From Bacillota bacterium (GTDB lineage: Bacteria; Bacillota; Clostridia; Lachnospirales; Lachnospiraceae), in assembly GCA_017861355.1 (NCBI GenBank), contig JAGFXQ010000014.1:1-22609 (forward strand): 22,609 nt of DNA. The letters run 5' to 3'. The notes under the pieces were generated by a model. That model had not been told where the DNA came from. It did not search any database and saw nothing but the letters and a program-made list of their open reading frames with translations. Shown piece by piece: positions 1 through 7,275 of this stretch. How positions within the stretch are numbered: position 1 is the first letter of the stretch; each line of letters opens with the position of its first letter. A program made the position numbers and the translations under genes.

Positions 1-680
1 ATGGTTGAAAATGGACCTTTATGGACAATACAAACCATCCTGTCTATGGTAGGAAGTTCGTATACCTTTATCTCCTCATTACCCGGGAAGCTTTTTGTAA
101 TCGGTTCAACTACTTCAACCTCCAGCATAGAAGTAGAATCCATATCTGCCCAACCAATATGATATAACATCATACATGGTACGGTTCGTTTTCCGTTCAT
201 CCGGTCAATGTATTCATTTACCTGTGTCCACATATCGGTTAGTTCTTCATCAAATCGGCTGCTTGGAATAATTCTGCGTATCGATGCCACTCGTATGGGC
301 TCAATACTTTTTATTGTTATTTCATTCATTTGGGGTATGCCTCCATTCTTAATCAGAAAAATATTGGTACGGAGACGATCCAGCCTGTTCATTTCCTTAA
401 GAAGTTCCTCTTCCATAGTCAGAGACTTATTCTCCAGCAGATGGATTAGAGAAGGCAACGGGAGTTTTTGATTCAATACTTCAGCTATTTCCTCCAATGA
501 GAAGCTGGCATCCTTCAGCGCCATGATCTTATTCACGGTTACCAGCTGACCTGCATCGTAATAGCGGTAGTTACTGAACTTATCGATCACTGCCGGTTCC
601 AGAAGTTTCATTTTCTCATAGTGGTATAGGGTATCAATGGTTAAACCGCAAAGCTTTGAAAATTCACCGATGCGAAACAT
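1..680 (-). CDS. MerR-family transcriptional regulator, C-terminus cut by window edge
   Basis: Translating the minus strand from the ATG at 680 gives 226 codons without a stop, running off the left edge. The start MFRIGEFSKLCGLTIDTLYHYEK is split here as MFRIGEFSKL then CGLTIDTLYHYEK, and is a typical MerR winged-helix N-terminus (residues 1 to about 70, with YRYYDAGQL following). A helical linker covers about 75-110. The rest, with IRVASIRRII and later DRMVCIVHKGPFS, resembles the GyrI-like effector-binding domain of BmrR/BltR-type regulators. Such proteins usually activate a multidrug efflux or detoxification gene by untwisting a promoter with an overlong spacer, and just such a promoter lies upstream at 733-763. 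A GGAGGAG ribosome binding site precedes the ATG. The ligand and targets cannot be read from the sequence. Confidence 0.88.
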   Translation of the reverse strand, partial: MFRIGEFSKLCGLTIDTLYHYEKMKLLEPAVIDKFSNYRYYDAGQLVTVNKIMALKDASFSLEEIAEVLNQKLPLPSLIHLLENKSLTMEEELLKEMNRLDRLRTNIFLIKNGGIPQMNEITIKSIEPIRVASIRRIIPSSRFDEELTDMWTQVNEYIDRMNGKRTVPCMMLYHIGWADMDSTSMLEVEVVEPITKSFPGNEEIKVYELPTIDRMVCIVHKGPFST

Positions 681-732
681 AATTCTCCTCCTTCTTCAGG
701 CTTACAGGTGTGCACCCCTGTCGTCTATAAAG

Positions 733-763
733 ATCATAATCCCTTGGGTAACCCAAGAGTCAA
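733..763 (-). promoter_or_regulatory. MerR-type promoter with 19-bp spacer and palindromic operator
   Basis: Read on the minus strand, a -35 TTGACT (758-763) and a -10 TATGAT (733-738) are separated by 19 bp. The spacer contains the perfect 15-bp palindrome CTTGGGTTACCCAAG (743-757). An overlong spacer holding a dyad is the hallmark of promoters controlled by MerR-family proteins. Position and direction point to autoregulation of the regulator starting at 680. Confidence 0.75.
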
Positions 764-793
764 TAGGGTTTTTTATTTATTTTTATTATAACA

Positions 794-822
794 AAAAAGC
801 GTACCATCAGGTACGCTTTTTA
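794..822 (-). terminator. Intrinsic terminator after tRNA-Ser (bidirectional in form)
   Basis: The arms AGCGTACC and GGTACGCT flank a four-base loop and are bordered by A- and T-runs, so the hairpin could terminate in either direction. On the minus strand it follows the tRNA-Ser 3' end by about four bases. No other terminator was seen after the fumarase genes, so it may also end read-through from them. Confidence 0.8.
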
Positions 823-826
823 AGTA

Positions 827-914
827 CGGAGAAAGAGGGATTTGAACCCTCGCGCCGGTTACCCGACCTACACCCTTAGCAGGGGCGCCTCTTCGGCCTC
901 TTGAGTATTTCTCC
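827..914 (-). tRNA. tRNA-Ser, anticodon GCU
   Basis: The minus strand from 914 to 827 folds as an 88-nt class II tRNA. The acceptor arm pairs GGAGAAA with TTTCTCC and has discriminator G, as expected for serine. The anticodon arm is CGCCC / loop CTGCTAA / GGGTG, giving anticodon GCU (complement at 878-880), which reads AGC/AGU. A long variable arm (GGTCGGGTAACCGGC region) and a T arm with GGTTCAAATCC follow. The 3' CCA is not encoded, so it must be added after transcription. It sits between the fumarase genes and a terminator, with its own consensus promoter. Confidence 0.96.
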
Positions 915-920
915 AGATCC

Positions 921-936
921 GAACTTATTGAAGTTC
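921..936 (-). other. Small hairpin in the tRNA-Ser 5' leader
   Basis: GAACTT and AAGTTC form a perfect 6-bp stem around the loop ATTG, ending 7 bases before the mature tRNA 5' end. It lies in the roughly 55-nt leader removed by RNase P. It may help expose the processing site or may be incidental. Confidence 0.4.
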
Positions 937-975
937 TATTAAATTTTCCTGCAATTTCTCACAGAAGCAAAACCT

Positions 976-1004
976 AGTATAACAAATGACCTCGCCTTTG
1001 TCAA
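976..1004 (-). promoter_or_regulatory. Consensus sigma-A promoter for tRNA-Ser
   Basis: On the minus strand a perfect TTGACA (999-1004) and TATACT (976-981) are exactly 17 bp apart, with a TG one base before the -10. The -35 box overlaps the stop codon of the fumarase beta gene (1001-1003). Expected initiation is near 969, giving a leader of about 55 nt before the tRNA. Confidence 0.85.
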
Positions 1005-1543
1005 CATTTTTGCATCACTATTTCATATAAATTATTACCTTGGCTATCAACTACGACGATAACCGGAAACTCTTCTACATATAATTCACGAATCGCTTCC
1101 GTTCCTAAATCATCATAGGCGATCACTTTACTCTCTTTGATCTTCTTCGATAGTAAAGCCCCTGCCCCGCCAACTGCTGCAAAATAGACAGCTTTATTTT
1201 TCACCATGGAGGCTATGACCTCATTATTTCTTTTGCCCTTGCCAATCATACCCTTCAAGCCCTGCTCCAAAAGCATTGGAGTATACTTATCCATACGACT
1301 GCTGGTTGTCGGACCGGCAGATCCAATTACCTGACCTTCCCGCTCCGGAGTTGGTCCAAGATAATAGATAATATTATCCTGAAGCTCAATCGGTATCTCT
1401 CCGCCCTGCAACATGCTCTCATACATCCGTTGATGAGCAGCATCTCTGGCTGTGAAAATTGTGCCTGTTATATAAACATAATCTCCCGCCTGAAGCTCTT
1501 CTACCTTCTGTATTGTCAATGGCGTAGTAATATATCTGTCCAT
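1001..1543 (-). CDS. fumB: Fumarate hydratase class I, beta subunit
   Basis: This 180-residue protein corresponds to the C-terminal half of class I iron-sulfur fumarases, which catalyse reversible hydration of fumarate to L-malate in the cytoplasm. Visible family features are the GSAGPTTSSRMDKYTP stretch (residues 74-89), the following GMIGKGKR segment (98-105), and AAVGGAGALLSKKI (122-135), all expected around the substrate-binding region of the beta domain. The length matches separate beta subunits of anaerobes. AAGGAGA precedes the ATG. It lies 101 bases after the alpha gene on the same strand and is probably co-transcribed with it. L(+)-tartrate dehydratase beta is a close paralogue that cannot be fully excluded. 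The symbol denotes the beta subunit and does not refer to the E. coli single-chain FumB. Confidence 0.88.
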   Translation of the reverse strand: MDRYITTPLTIQKVEELQAGDYVYITGTIFTARDAAHQRMYESMLQGGEIPIELQDNIIYYLGPTPEREGQVIGSAGPTTSSRMDKYTPMLLEQGLKGMIGKGKRNNEVIASMVKNKAVYFAAVGGAGALLSKKIKESKVIAYDDLGTEAIRELYVEEFPVIVVVDSQGNNLYEIVMQKC

Positions 1544-1644
1544 TCCTGTTCTCCTTCGTAATTAATATCAGCTTATCCGTATTGGAGCAACCAAAGACTT
1601 TATTTAGTATAACCTAATGAAATACAATTCATTCAAATAACTGT

Positions 1645-2487
1645 TTACAATATCCGGTTCACATGTCTGTTTACATGACAACAGATGTTAATCGCCACCG
1701 GTAATCCTGCAATATGGGTTGGATAAGTCTCAATATTTACTCCTAAGGCCGTAATCTTACCGCCAAGTCCTCCGGGTCCGATTCCAAGTTGATTGATCTC
1801 AACTAATAATTCCTCTTCCAGTTTACGGATATGCTCCTTGGGCGAAGGTTGATTCATATTTCTTGTTAATGCTTTCTTAGAAAGAAGTGCACTTTTCTCA
1901 AAGCTTCCACCGATTCCGACACCAACAACGATGGGCGGACATGCATTCGGACCGGCAAGCTTTACTGTCTCCAGCACTGCTTGTTTTACTCCATTCACTC
2001 CGTCTGAGGGTTTCAGCATATAGATCCTGCTCATATTTTCACTTCCAAAGCCTTTTGGCGCGACCGTCAATTCCAGGCGGTCACCCGGAACAATCTCATA
2101 ATGAATGATACCCGGGGTATTATCCTTGGTATTCAGACGAATTAAAGGATCAGAAACGACCGATTTACGAAGATATCCTTCCTCATAGCCTTGTCGTATT
2201 CCTTCATTTATGGCGTCTTCCAGATTCACACCCTCGATATGAACCTCTTGGCCAATCTTTACAAAGATGATTGCCATTCCGGTATCCTGGCATATTGGGA
2301 TATTATCAGAAACTGCAATATCAAGATTCTCACTCAGCTGTCCGAGAATCTGTTTTCCTAAGATGCTTTCTTCTGATAATTTTGCGCCACGAACTCTCTC
2401 TTCTACATCAGAAGCCAACTTATAGTTGGCTTCGATGCACATCTCTTTTATGTTTTGGATAATTATATCTGTACTAATCGTTCTCAT
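1645..2487 (-). CDS. fumA: Fumarate hydratase class I, alpha subunit
   Basis: This is the N-terminal half of a class I [4Fe-4S] fumarase, working with the beta subunit encoded next. Three cysteine positions fit the cluster ligands: ICQDTGMA (Cys66 from the chosen start), GPNACPP (Cys183) and the C-terminal CCHVNR (Cys269/270). GVGIGGSFEKSALLSKKAL is also characteristic. The reading frame opens upstream at 2505, but the ATG at 2487 gives MRTISTDIIIQNIKEMC, the usual family beginning, and about 280 residues, the usual length. Neither start has a strong ribosome binding site. Both lie inside the end of gyrA (overlap 14 or 32 bases), so translation is probably coupled to gyrA termination. The tartrate dehydratase alpha subunit is the main alternative. 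Confidence 0.88.
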   Translation of the reverse strand: MRTISTDIIIQNIKEMCIEANYKLASDVEERVRGAKLSEESILGKQILGQLSENLDIAVSDNIPICQDTGMAIIFVKIGQEVHIEGVNLEDAINEGIRQGYEEGYLRKSVVSDPLIRLNTKDNTPGIIHYEIVPGDRLELTVAPKGFGSENMSRIYMLKPSDGVNGVKQAVLETVKLAGPNACPPIVVGVGIGGSFEKSALLSKKALTRNMNQPSPKEHIRKLEEELLVEINQLGIGPGGLGGKITALGVNIETYPTHIAGLPVAINICCHVNRHVNRIL

Positions 2488-5089
2488 TCTGGATCTCGCT
2501 CTCATCTAATTCATTATCCTTAGAATCTTCCTCTTCTTCCGGGTATAATTCTTCATCTGAGAATTCACTGGTATCTACCACCAGGTTTTCTTCCTCCAGT
2601 TCACTTTCCAGTTTTTTAATCAGTTCGTCTTCCGTCGCTGCTGTGCTCTCTCTCACCTTCGTCAGATTAGCAACCTTAATATTCATATCAACATCAACAT
2701 CCATTAGCTTAACACCGGAAGTAATTCTTCCAAGAACTGAGATATCTTTTACTTCGATCCGGATAATGATGCCTTCATTTGTAATCAGCATTACTTCATT
2801 TTCATCATTGACTGCCTTAACGCCTATTACATCACCGGTTTTCTCGGTAATTTTATAGCATTTAACACCCTTGCCACCACGACGTTGAACACTGAACTCA
2901 TCCATTTCCGTACGTTTACCAAGTCCATTCTCAGATACAAATAAAAGGTACTGACCCTGGGTATGAAGCTGCATTCCTACAATTTCATCTTCTTCATTCA
3001 GTGTCATACCAATAACACCCATGGAGGTTCTTCCTGTAGGTCTTACATCTCTTTCGTTGAAACGAATACACATGCCGTTTTTCGTTACAAGGATGATATC
3101 CTTGAGATGATTTGTCGACTTAACTTCGATCAATTCATCCTCTTCTCTTAGATTAATGGCCTGCAAACCGGATTTTCTGATGTGTTCATAATCACGGATC
3201 GGTGTCTTCTTAACGATACCATTTTTGGTTGCCATGAATAAGAAGCGGTCATTCTTATACTCCTTAAGCGGTATAATTGCAGTAATCCGTTCCTCCGGTA
3301 AGAGCTGAAGAAGGTTAACGATAGCTGTTCCTCTCGCCGTTCTGCTTGCTTCCGGTATCTCATATGCCTTCAGACGATACACCCTGCCTTTGTTTGTGAA
3401 GAACATAATGTAGTGATGATTTGTTGTCATCAGCAGATCTTCGATAAAATCTTCCTCGATAGTCTGCATTCCTTTAATACCTTTACCTCCACGATGCTGA
3501 CTCTTGAAATTATCTACCGTCATTCTCTTAATGTAACCCAGTTTTGTCATAGCGATTACGGTATTTTCATTTGGAATCAGATCTTCCATAGAGATATCAA
3601 ATTCATCAAAACCAATCTTCGTTCTTCTGTCGTCGCCGTATTTATCACGGATTAATGTGATCTCTTCTTTGATAACACCAAGTAATCTCTTCTCATCTGC
3701 GAGAATTGCCTGATATTCAGCAATTTTAATCATGAGCTCTGCAAATTCCGCCTCCAGTCTTTCTCTTTCCAAACCGGTCAACGCACGAAGTCTCATATCA
3801 ATGATCGCTTGAGCCTGTACATCTGTCAGACCGAAACGCTCAATTAATTTCTCTTTTGCTGCACTACCATTGGCTGAAGCACGTATGATTCGGATTACTT
3901 CATCGATATTATCCAGCGCAATTAATAAGCCCTTTAAGATATGTGCTCTTTCTTCTGCTTTATTTAAATCATAAATCGTACGTCTTGTGATTACTTCCTT
4001 CTGGTGTTTTAAATAATAATCCAACATCTGATAGATATTCAGAATTCTTGGCTCATTATTTACTAGCGCCAGTAAGATTACACCAAAGGTATCCTGTAAC
4101 TGAGTGTGTTTGTATAATTGGTTTAACATTACATTGGCATTGACATCACGTCTAAGCTCAATGGAAATTCTCATACCGGTACGATCCGATTCATCACGAA
4201 GTTCTGTAATTCCATCGATTTTCTTTTCTTTTACCAGCTCAGCAATTTTCTCAATCAAACGAGCTTTATTTACCATGTAAGGTAATTCCGTAACAACAAT
4301 ACGATTCTTGCCGTTTTGCATCGGCTCAATCTCAGTGACGGCACGAACACGAATCTTACCTCTACCTGTACGATAAGCCTCTTCTATACCGGCAACACCA
4401 AGAATCTCTGCTCCGGTCGGGAAATCAGGTCCTTTAATAATCTGCAGTAATTCGTCGATGTCCGTTTCTCTATCTTCTTCAATATGATTATCAATGATTT
4501 TTAATACACCATTAATAACCTCACGAAGATTATGAGGTGGTATATTTGTTGCCATACCTACGGCAATACCGGAGGTACCATTTACCAACAAGTTCGGATA
4601 TCTGGACGGCAATACAAGCGGTTCCTTCTCCGTCTCATCAAAGTTCGGTGCGAAATCAACGGTATCCTTATTGATGTCAGACAACATTTCCATAGAAATT
4701 TTGCTTAAACGTGCTTCGGTATAACGCATCGCAGCAGCACCGTCTCCATCGACAGAACCAAAGTTACCATGGCCATCAATCAGAGGATATCTAGTTGAGA
4801 AATCCTGTGCTAATTTTACCAATGCCTCGTAAATTGAACTGTCTCCGTGAGGATGGTACTTACCCATGGTATCACCGACAATACGCGCACATTTACGATG
4901 TGGCTTGTCCGGACCATTATTCAACTCTATCATTGCATATAAAATTCTTCTTTGTACCGGCTTTAAACCATCCCTGACATCGGGCAGGGCGCGTGCTGCG
5001 ATAACTGACATGGCATACTCTATATAAGAGGTTTCCATCGTCTTTTTCAAATCGACGTCATGCACCTTGTCGAAGATATTCTCATCCAT
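2474..5089 (-). CDS. gyrA: DNA gyrase subunit A
   Basis: GyrA is the DNA-cleaving and rejoining subunit of gyrase, which introduces negative supercoils. From the chosen start (871 residues) the catalytic tyrosine is Tyr123 in AAMRYTEARL. The quinolone-resistance region GKYHPHGDSSIYE keeps the drug-sensitive serine. The C-terminal pinwheel carries QHRGGKG and later QRRGGKG, supporting GyrA over ParC. The last 50 or so residues form a very acidic tail (EEEEDSKDNELDESE). The ATG at 5089 is preferred because GGAGG stands 7 bases before it. An in-frame ATG at 5110 would add seven residues (MNNGGIT) and overlaps a five-codon leader ORF. It follows gyrB by 97 bases. Confidence 0.97.
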   Translation of the reverse strand: MDENIFDKVHDVDLKKTMETSYIEYAMSVIAARALPDVRDGLKPVQRRILYAMIELNNGPDKPHRKCARIVGDTMGKYHPHGDSSIYEALVKLAQDFSTRYPLIDGHGNFGSVDGDGAAAMRYTEARLSKISMEMLSDINKDTVDFAPNFDETEKEPLVLPSRYPNLLVNGTSGIAVGMATNIPPHNLREVINGVLKIIDNHIEEDRETDIDELLQIIKGPDFPTGAEILGVAGIEEAYRTGRGKIRVRAVTEIEPMQNGKNRIVVTELPYMVNKARLIEKIAELVKEKKIDGITELRDESDRTGMRISIELRRDVNANVMLNQLYKHTQLQDTFGVILLALVNNEPRILNIYQMLDYYLKHQKEVITRRTIYDLNKAEERAHILKGLLIALDNIDEVIRIIRASANGSAAKEKLIERFGLTDVQAQAIIDMRLRALTGLERERLEAEFAELMIKIAEYQAILADEKRLLGVIKEEITLIRDKYGDDRRTKIGFDEFDISMEDLIPNENTVIAMTKLGYIKRMTVDNFKSQHRGGKGIKGMQTIEEDFIEDLLMTTNHHYIMFFTNKGRVYRLKAYEIPEASRTARGTAIVNLLQLLPEERITAIIPLKEYKNDRFLFMATKNGIVKKTPIRDYEHIRKSGLQAINLREEDELIEVKSTNHLKDIILVTKNGMCIRFNERDVRPTGRTSMGVIGMTLNEEDEIVGMQLHTQGQYLLFVSENGLGKRTEMDEFSVQRRGGKGVKCYKITEKTGDVIGVKAVNDENEVMLITNEGIIIRIEVKDISVLGRITSGVKLMDVDVDMNIKVANLTKVRESTAATEDELIKKLESELEEENLVVDTSEFSDEELYPEEEEDSKDNELDESEIQNEND

Positions 5090-5106
5090 TGTTATTCCTC
5101 CGTTAT

Positions 5107-5124
5107 TCATAACAAGAGAAACAT
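5107..5124 (-). other. Possible five-codon leader ORF upstream of gyrA
   Basis: The minus strand encodes MFLLL and a TGA stop. GAAGGAG (5132-5138) stands at an ideal 7-base spacing before its ATG. Its stop overlaps the in-frame upstream gyrA ATG at 5110 as ATGA. This could be a leader peptide allowing termination-reinitiation or a chance arrangement; nothing shows it is translated. Confidence 0.35.
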
Positions 5125-5186
5125 ATTACTGCTCCTTCTTGCCTGCTTTATCAGCTCTTACAAAAATCGTTATAAGTAAAAGCTGT

Positions 5187-7097
5187 TTATATATCAAGAT
5201 TCTTTACATATTTTGCATTTGCTTCGATGAATTCTCTTCTTGGTTCTACCTTATCACCCATTAATGTGGTAAAAGTAACGTCGATTTCGGAAGATTCTTC
5301 CTCATCCATGCTGACACGAAGCAGGATTCTCTTCTCCGGATCCATTGTGGTATCCCATAATTGCTCTGCATCCATCTCTCCAAGACCTTTGTATCGTTGA
5401 ATCTTGTTGTTAGAATCCCTGCCTATCTCTGACAAAATTGCATTCAATTCGTCATCGCTGTAAGCATATTTTACAAACTTATTTTTCTCAACCTTGTATA
5501 GAGGAGGCTGTGCCAGGTATACATATCCTTGCTTTATTAGCTCTGGCATAAAACGGTAAAAGAACGTCAATAATAAAGTACTGATATGAGCACCATCTAC
5601 GTCTGCATCTGTCATAATGATAATCTTATGATAACGCAGCCTCGAGATATCAAAATCATCGGATATACCGGTACCAAAGGCTGTAATCATAGCCCTAATC
5701 TCATTATTGACTAATATTTTATCTAATCTTGATTTTTCAACATTCAGAATCTTACCTCTTAACGGCAGGATTGCTTGGGTCGCTCTGGTACGAGCTGTTT
5801 TCGCGGAACCACCCGCAGAATCACCCTCAACAATATAAATTTCGCATTTTGAAGGATCCTTATCGGAACAATCTGCTAATTTACCCGGTAAGCTCATTCC
5901 TTCCAACGCTGTCTTTCTTCTAGTCAGATCTCTTGCTTTTCTGGCAGCATCCCTTGCTCTCTGTGCTAAGACACTCTTTTCACAGATCATCTTCGCAACC
6001 TGAGGATTTTGCTCGAGGAAATAAGTCAATTGCTCACTGACAATACTATCCACCGCACCTCTTGCTTCGGAATTACCAAGTTTCTGCTTGGTCTGCCCCT
6101 CAAACTGAGGATCCGCGATCTTTATGCTGATAATTGCCGTTAATCCCTCTCGAATATCTTCACCTGATAGATTTTGATCACTATCTTTCAGATACTTCAT
6201 AGAACGGGCATAATCATTAAAGGTTTTCGTAATGGCATTTTTAAATCCTGCCATATGGGTTCCACCTTCAGGAGTGGTTATATTATTTACAAAGCTATAG
6301 CAACCTTCGGTATAGGTACTGTTATGCTGAAGTGCAACCTCAACATATACCTCATCTTTGGTACCCTCACAATAGATAATATCCTGATAGATCGGATCCT
6401 TATGGCGATTTAAGTATTCAACGTATTCCTTGATACCGCCGGCATAATGAAATTCTCTTTCTATGATCTCCGGCTCGCGCTTATCACGAAGGATAATCTT
6501 AATATTCTTTGTCAGAAAAGCCATCTCACGAAGTCTTTGTTTTAATATTTCATAATCATAGACGGTTTCCTCGAATATTTCCTTGTCGGGTAAGAAGGTT
6601 ACCGTTGTTCCTCTGCAATCGGATTCTCCGATTTCTTCCAGTCTTCCGCATGCCTTACCTCTCTCATATCTCTGGAAATATTTCTTACCTTCTAAACATA
6701 TTTCAACGGTTAACCATTCGGAAAGTGCATTTACTACGGACGCACCAACTCCATGGAGTCCACCTGATACTTTATATCCCCCACCGCCAAACTTACCACC
6801 GGCATGCAGAATAGTAAATACTACTTCAACTGAGGAGATTCCCTTCTTTTGATTGATTCCAACCGGGATTCCTCTTCCGTTATCAATTACCGTAATAGAA
6901 TTATCTTCATTAATTGTTACATCAATGGTATCGCAGTATCCGGCAAGTGCCTCATCCACTGCATTATCGACAATTTCATAAACCAAGTGATGTAAACCCT
7001 TGGAGGACGTGGAGCCGATGTACATACCAGGTCTTTTTCTTACTGCTTCAAGCCCCTCTAATATTTGAATTTGATCTGCGCCGTATTCGTTACCCAT
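5187..7097 (-). CDS. gyrB: DNA gyrase subunit B
   Basis: GyrB is the ATPase subunit of gyrase, working as A2B2 with GyrA. All GHKL features are visible: EIVDNAVDEA with catalytic Glu41, DNGRGIP (72-78) and GGLHGVGASVVNAL (112-125). The TOPRIM domain has EGDSAGGSA (424-432) and the metal-binding DADVDGAH (497-504). QRYKGLGEM (567-575) and the short C-terminal tail ending YVKNLDI follow. The length of 636 residues is typical for Gram-positive GyrB. GGAGG precedes the ATG by 7 bases and lies in a small hairpin. The remB/DUF370 gene often found between recF and gyrB in Firmicutes is absent. Confidence 0.98.
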   Translation of the reverse strand: MGNEYGADQIQILEGLEAVRKRPGMYIGSTSSKGLHHLVYEIVDNAVDEALAGYCDTIDVTINEDNSITVIDNGRGIPVGINQKKGISSVEVVFTILHAGGKFGGGGYKVSGGLHGVGASVVNALSEWLTVEICLEGKKYFQRYERGKACGRLEEIGESDCRGTTVTFLPDKEIFEETVYDYEILKQRLREMAFLTKNIKIILRDKREPEIIEREFHYAGGIKEYVEYLNRHKDPIYQDIIYCEGTKDEVYVEVALQHNSTYTEGCYSFVNNITTPEGGTHMAGFKNAITKTFNDYARSMKYLKDSDQNLSGEDIREGLTAIISIKIADPQFEGQTKQKLGNSEARGAVDSIVSEQLTYFLEQNPQVAKMICEKSVLAQRARDAARKARDLTRRKTALEGMSLPGKLADCSDKDPSKCEIYIVEGDSAGGSAKTARTRATQAILPLRGKILNVEKSRLDKILVNNEIRAMITAFGTGISDDFDISRLRYHKIIIMTDADVDGAHISTLLLTFFYRFMPELIKQGYVYLAQPPLYKVEKNKFVKYAYSDDELNAILSEIGRDSNNKIQRYKGLGEMDAEQLWDTTMDPEKRILLRVSMDEEESSEIDVTFTTLMGDKVEPRREFIEANAKYVKNLDI

Positions 7098-7275
7098 GAT
7101 TTTTCCTCCAGTTTTTTGGAGGATTTCACCTCCGTATTAATAATCTACTCCCGATCTCTGCAATTTATCTAAGGACCGGAGGAGTAAAGTATAATTATAT
7201 AAAGTTAAATTATCTTAAGAAGTTTCAGAAGATTCTTCTTTAATTCATGACAAGTGAAACGATTTATCGTATTAT
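7098..7275 (-). promoter_or_regulatory. gyrB leader with alternative hairpins
   Basis: Read toward gyrB this spacer holds four short segments able to pair in competing ways. CGGAGG-complement pairs lie at 7177-7182 with 7129-7134; the second pairs instead with 7118-7122; and 7117-7122 pairs with 7105-7110, which includes the gyrB ribosome binding site. A further TACTCC/GGAGTA pair lies at 7181-7186 and 7146-7151. Several TATAAT-like stretches occur near 7188-7200 but without a convincing -35, so no promoter is assigned. Confidence 0.4.

Noticed and set aside
1645..1680. HVNRHVNR duplication at the end of the fumarase alpha subunit as an abnormal extension
   Set aside because: The alpha subunit normally ends shortly after the third cysteine with a basic segment, so length and composition are ordinary; the 12-base similarity is imperfect.
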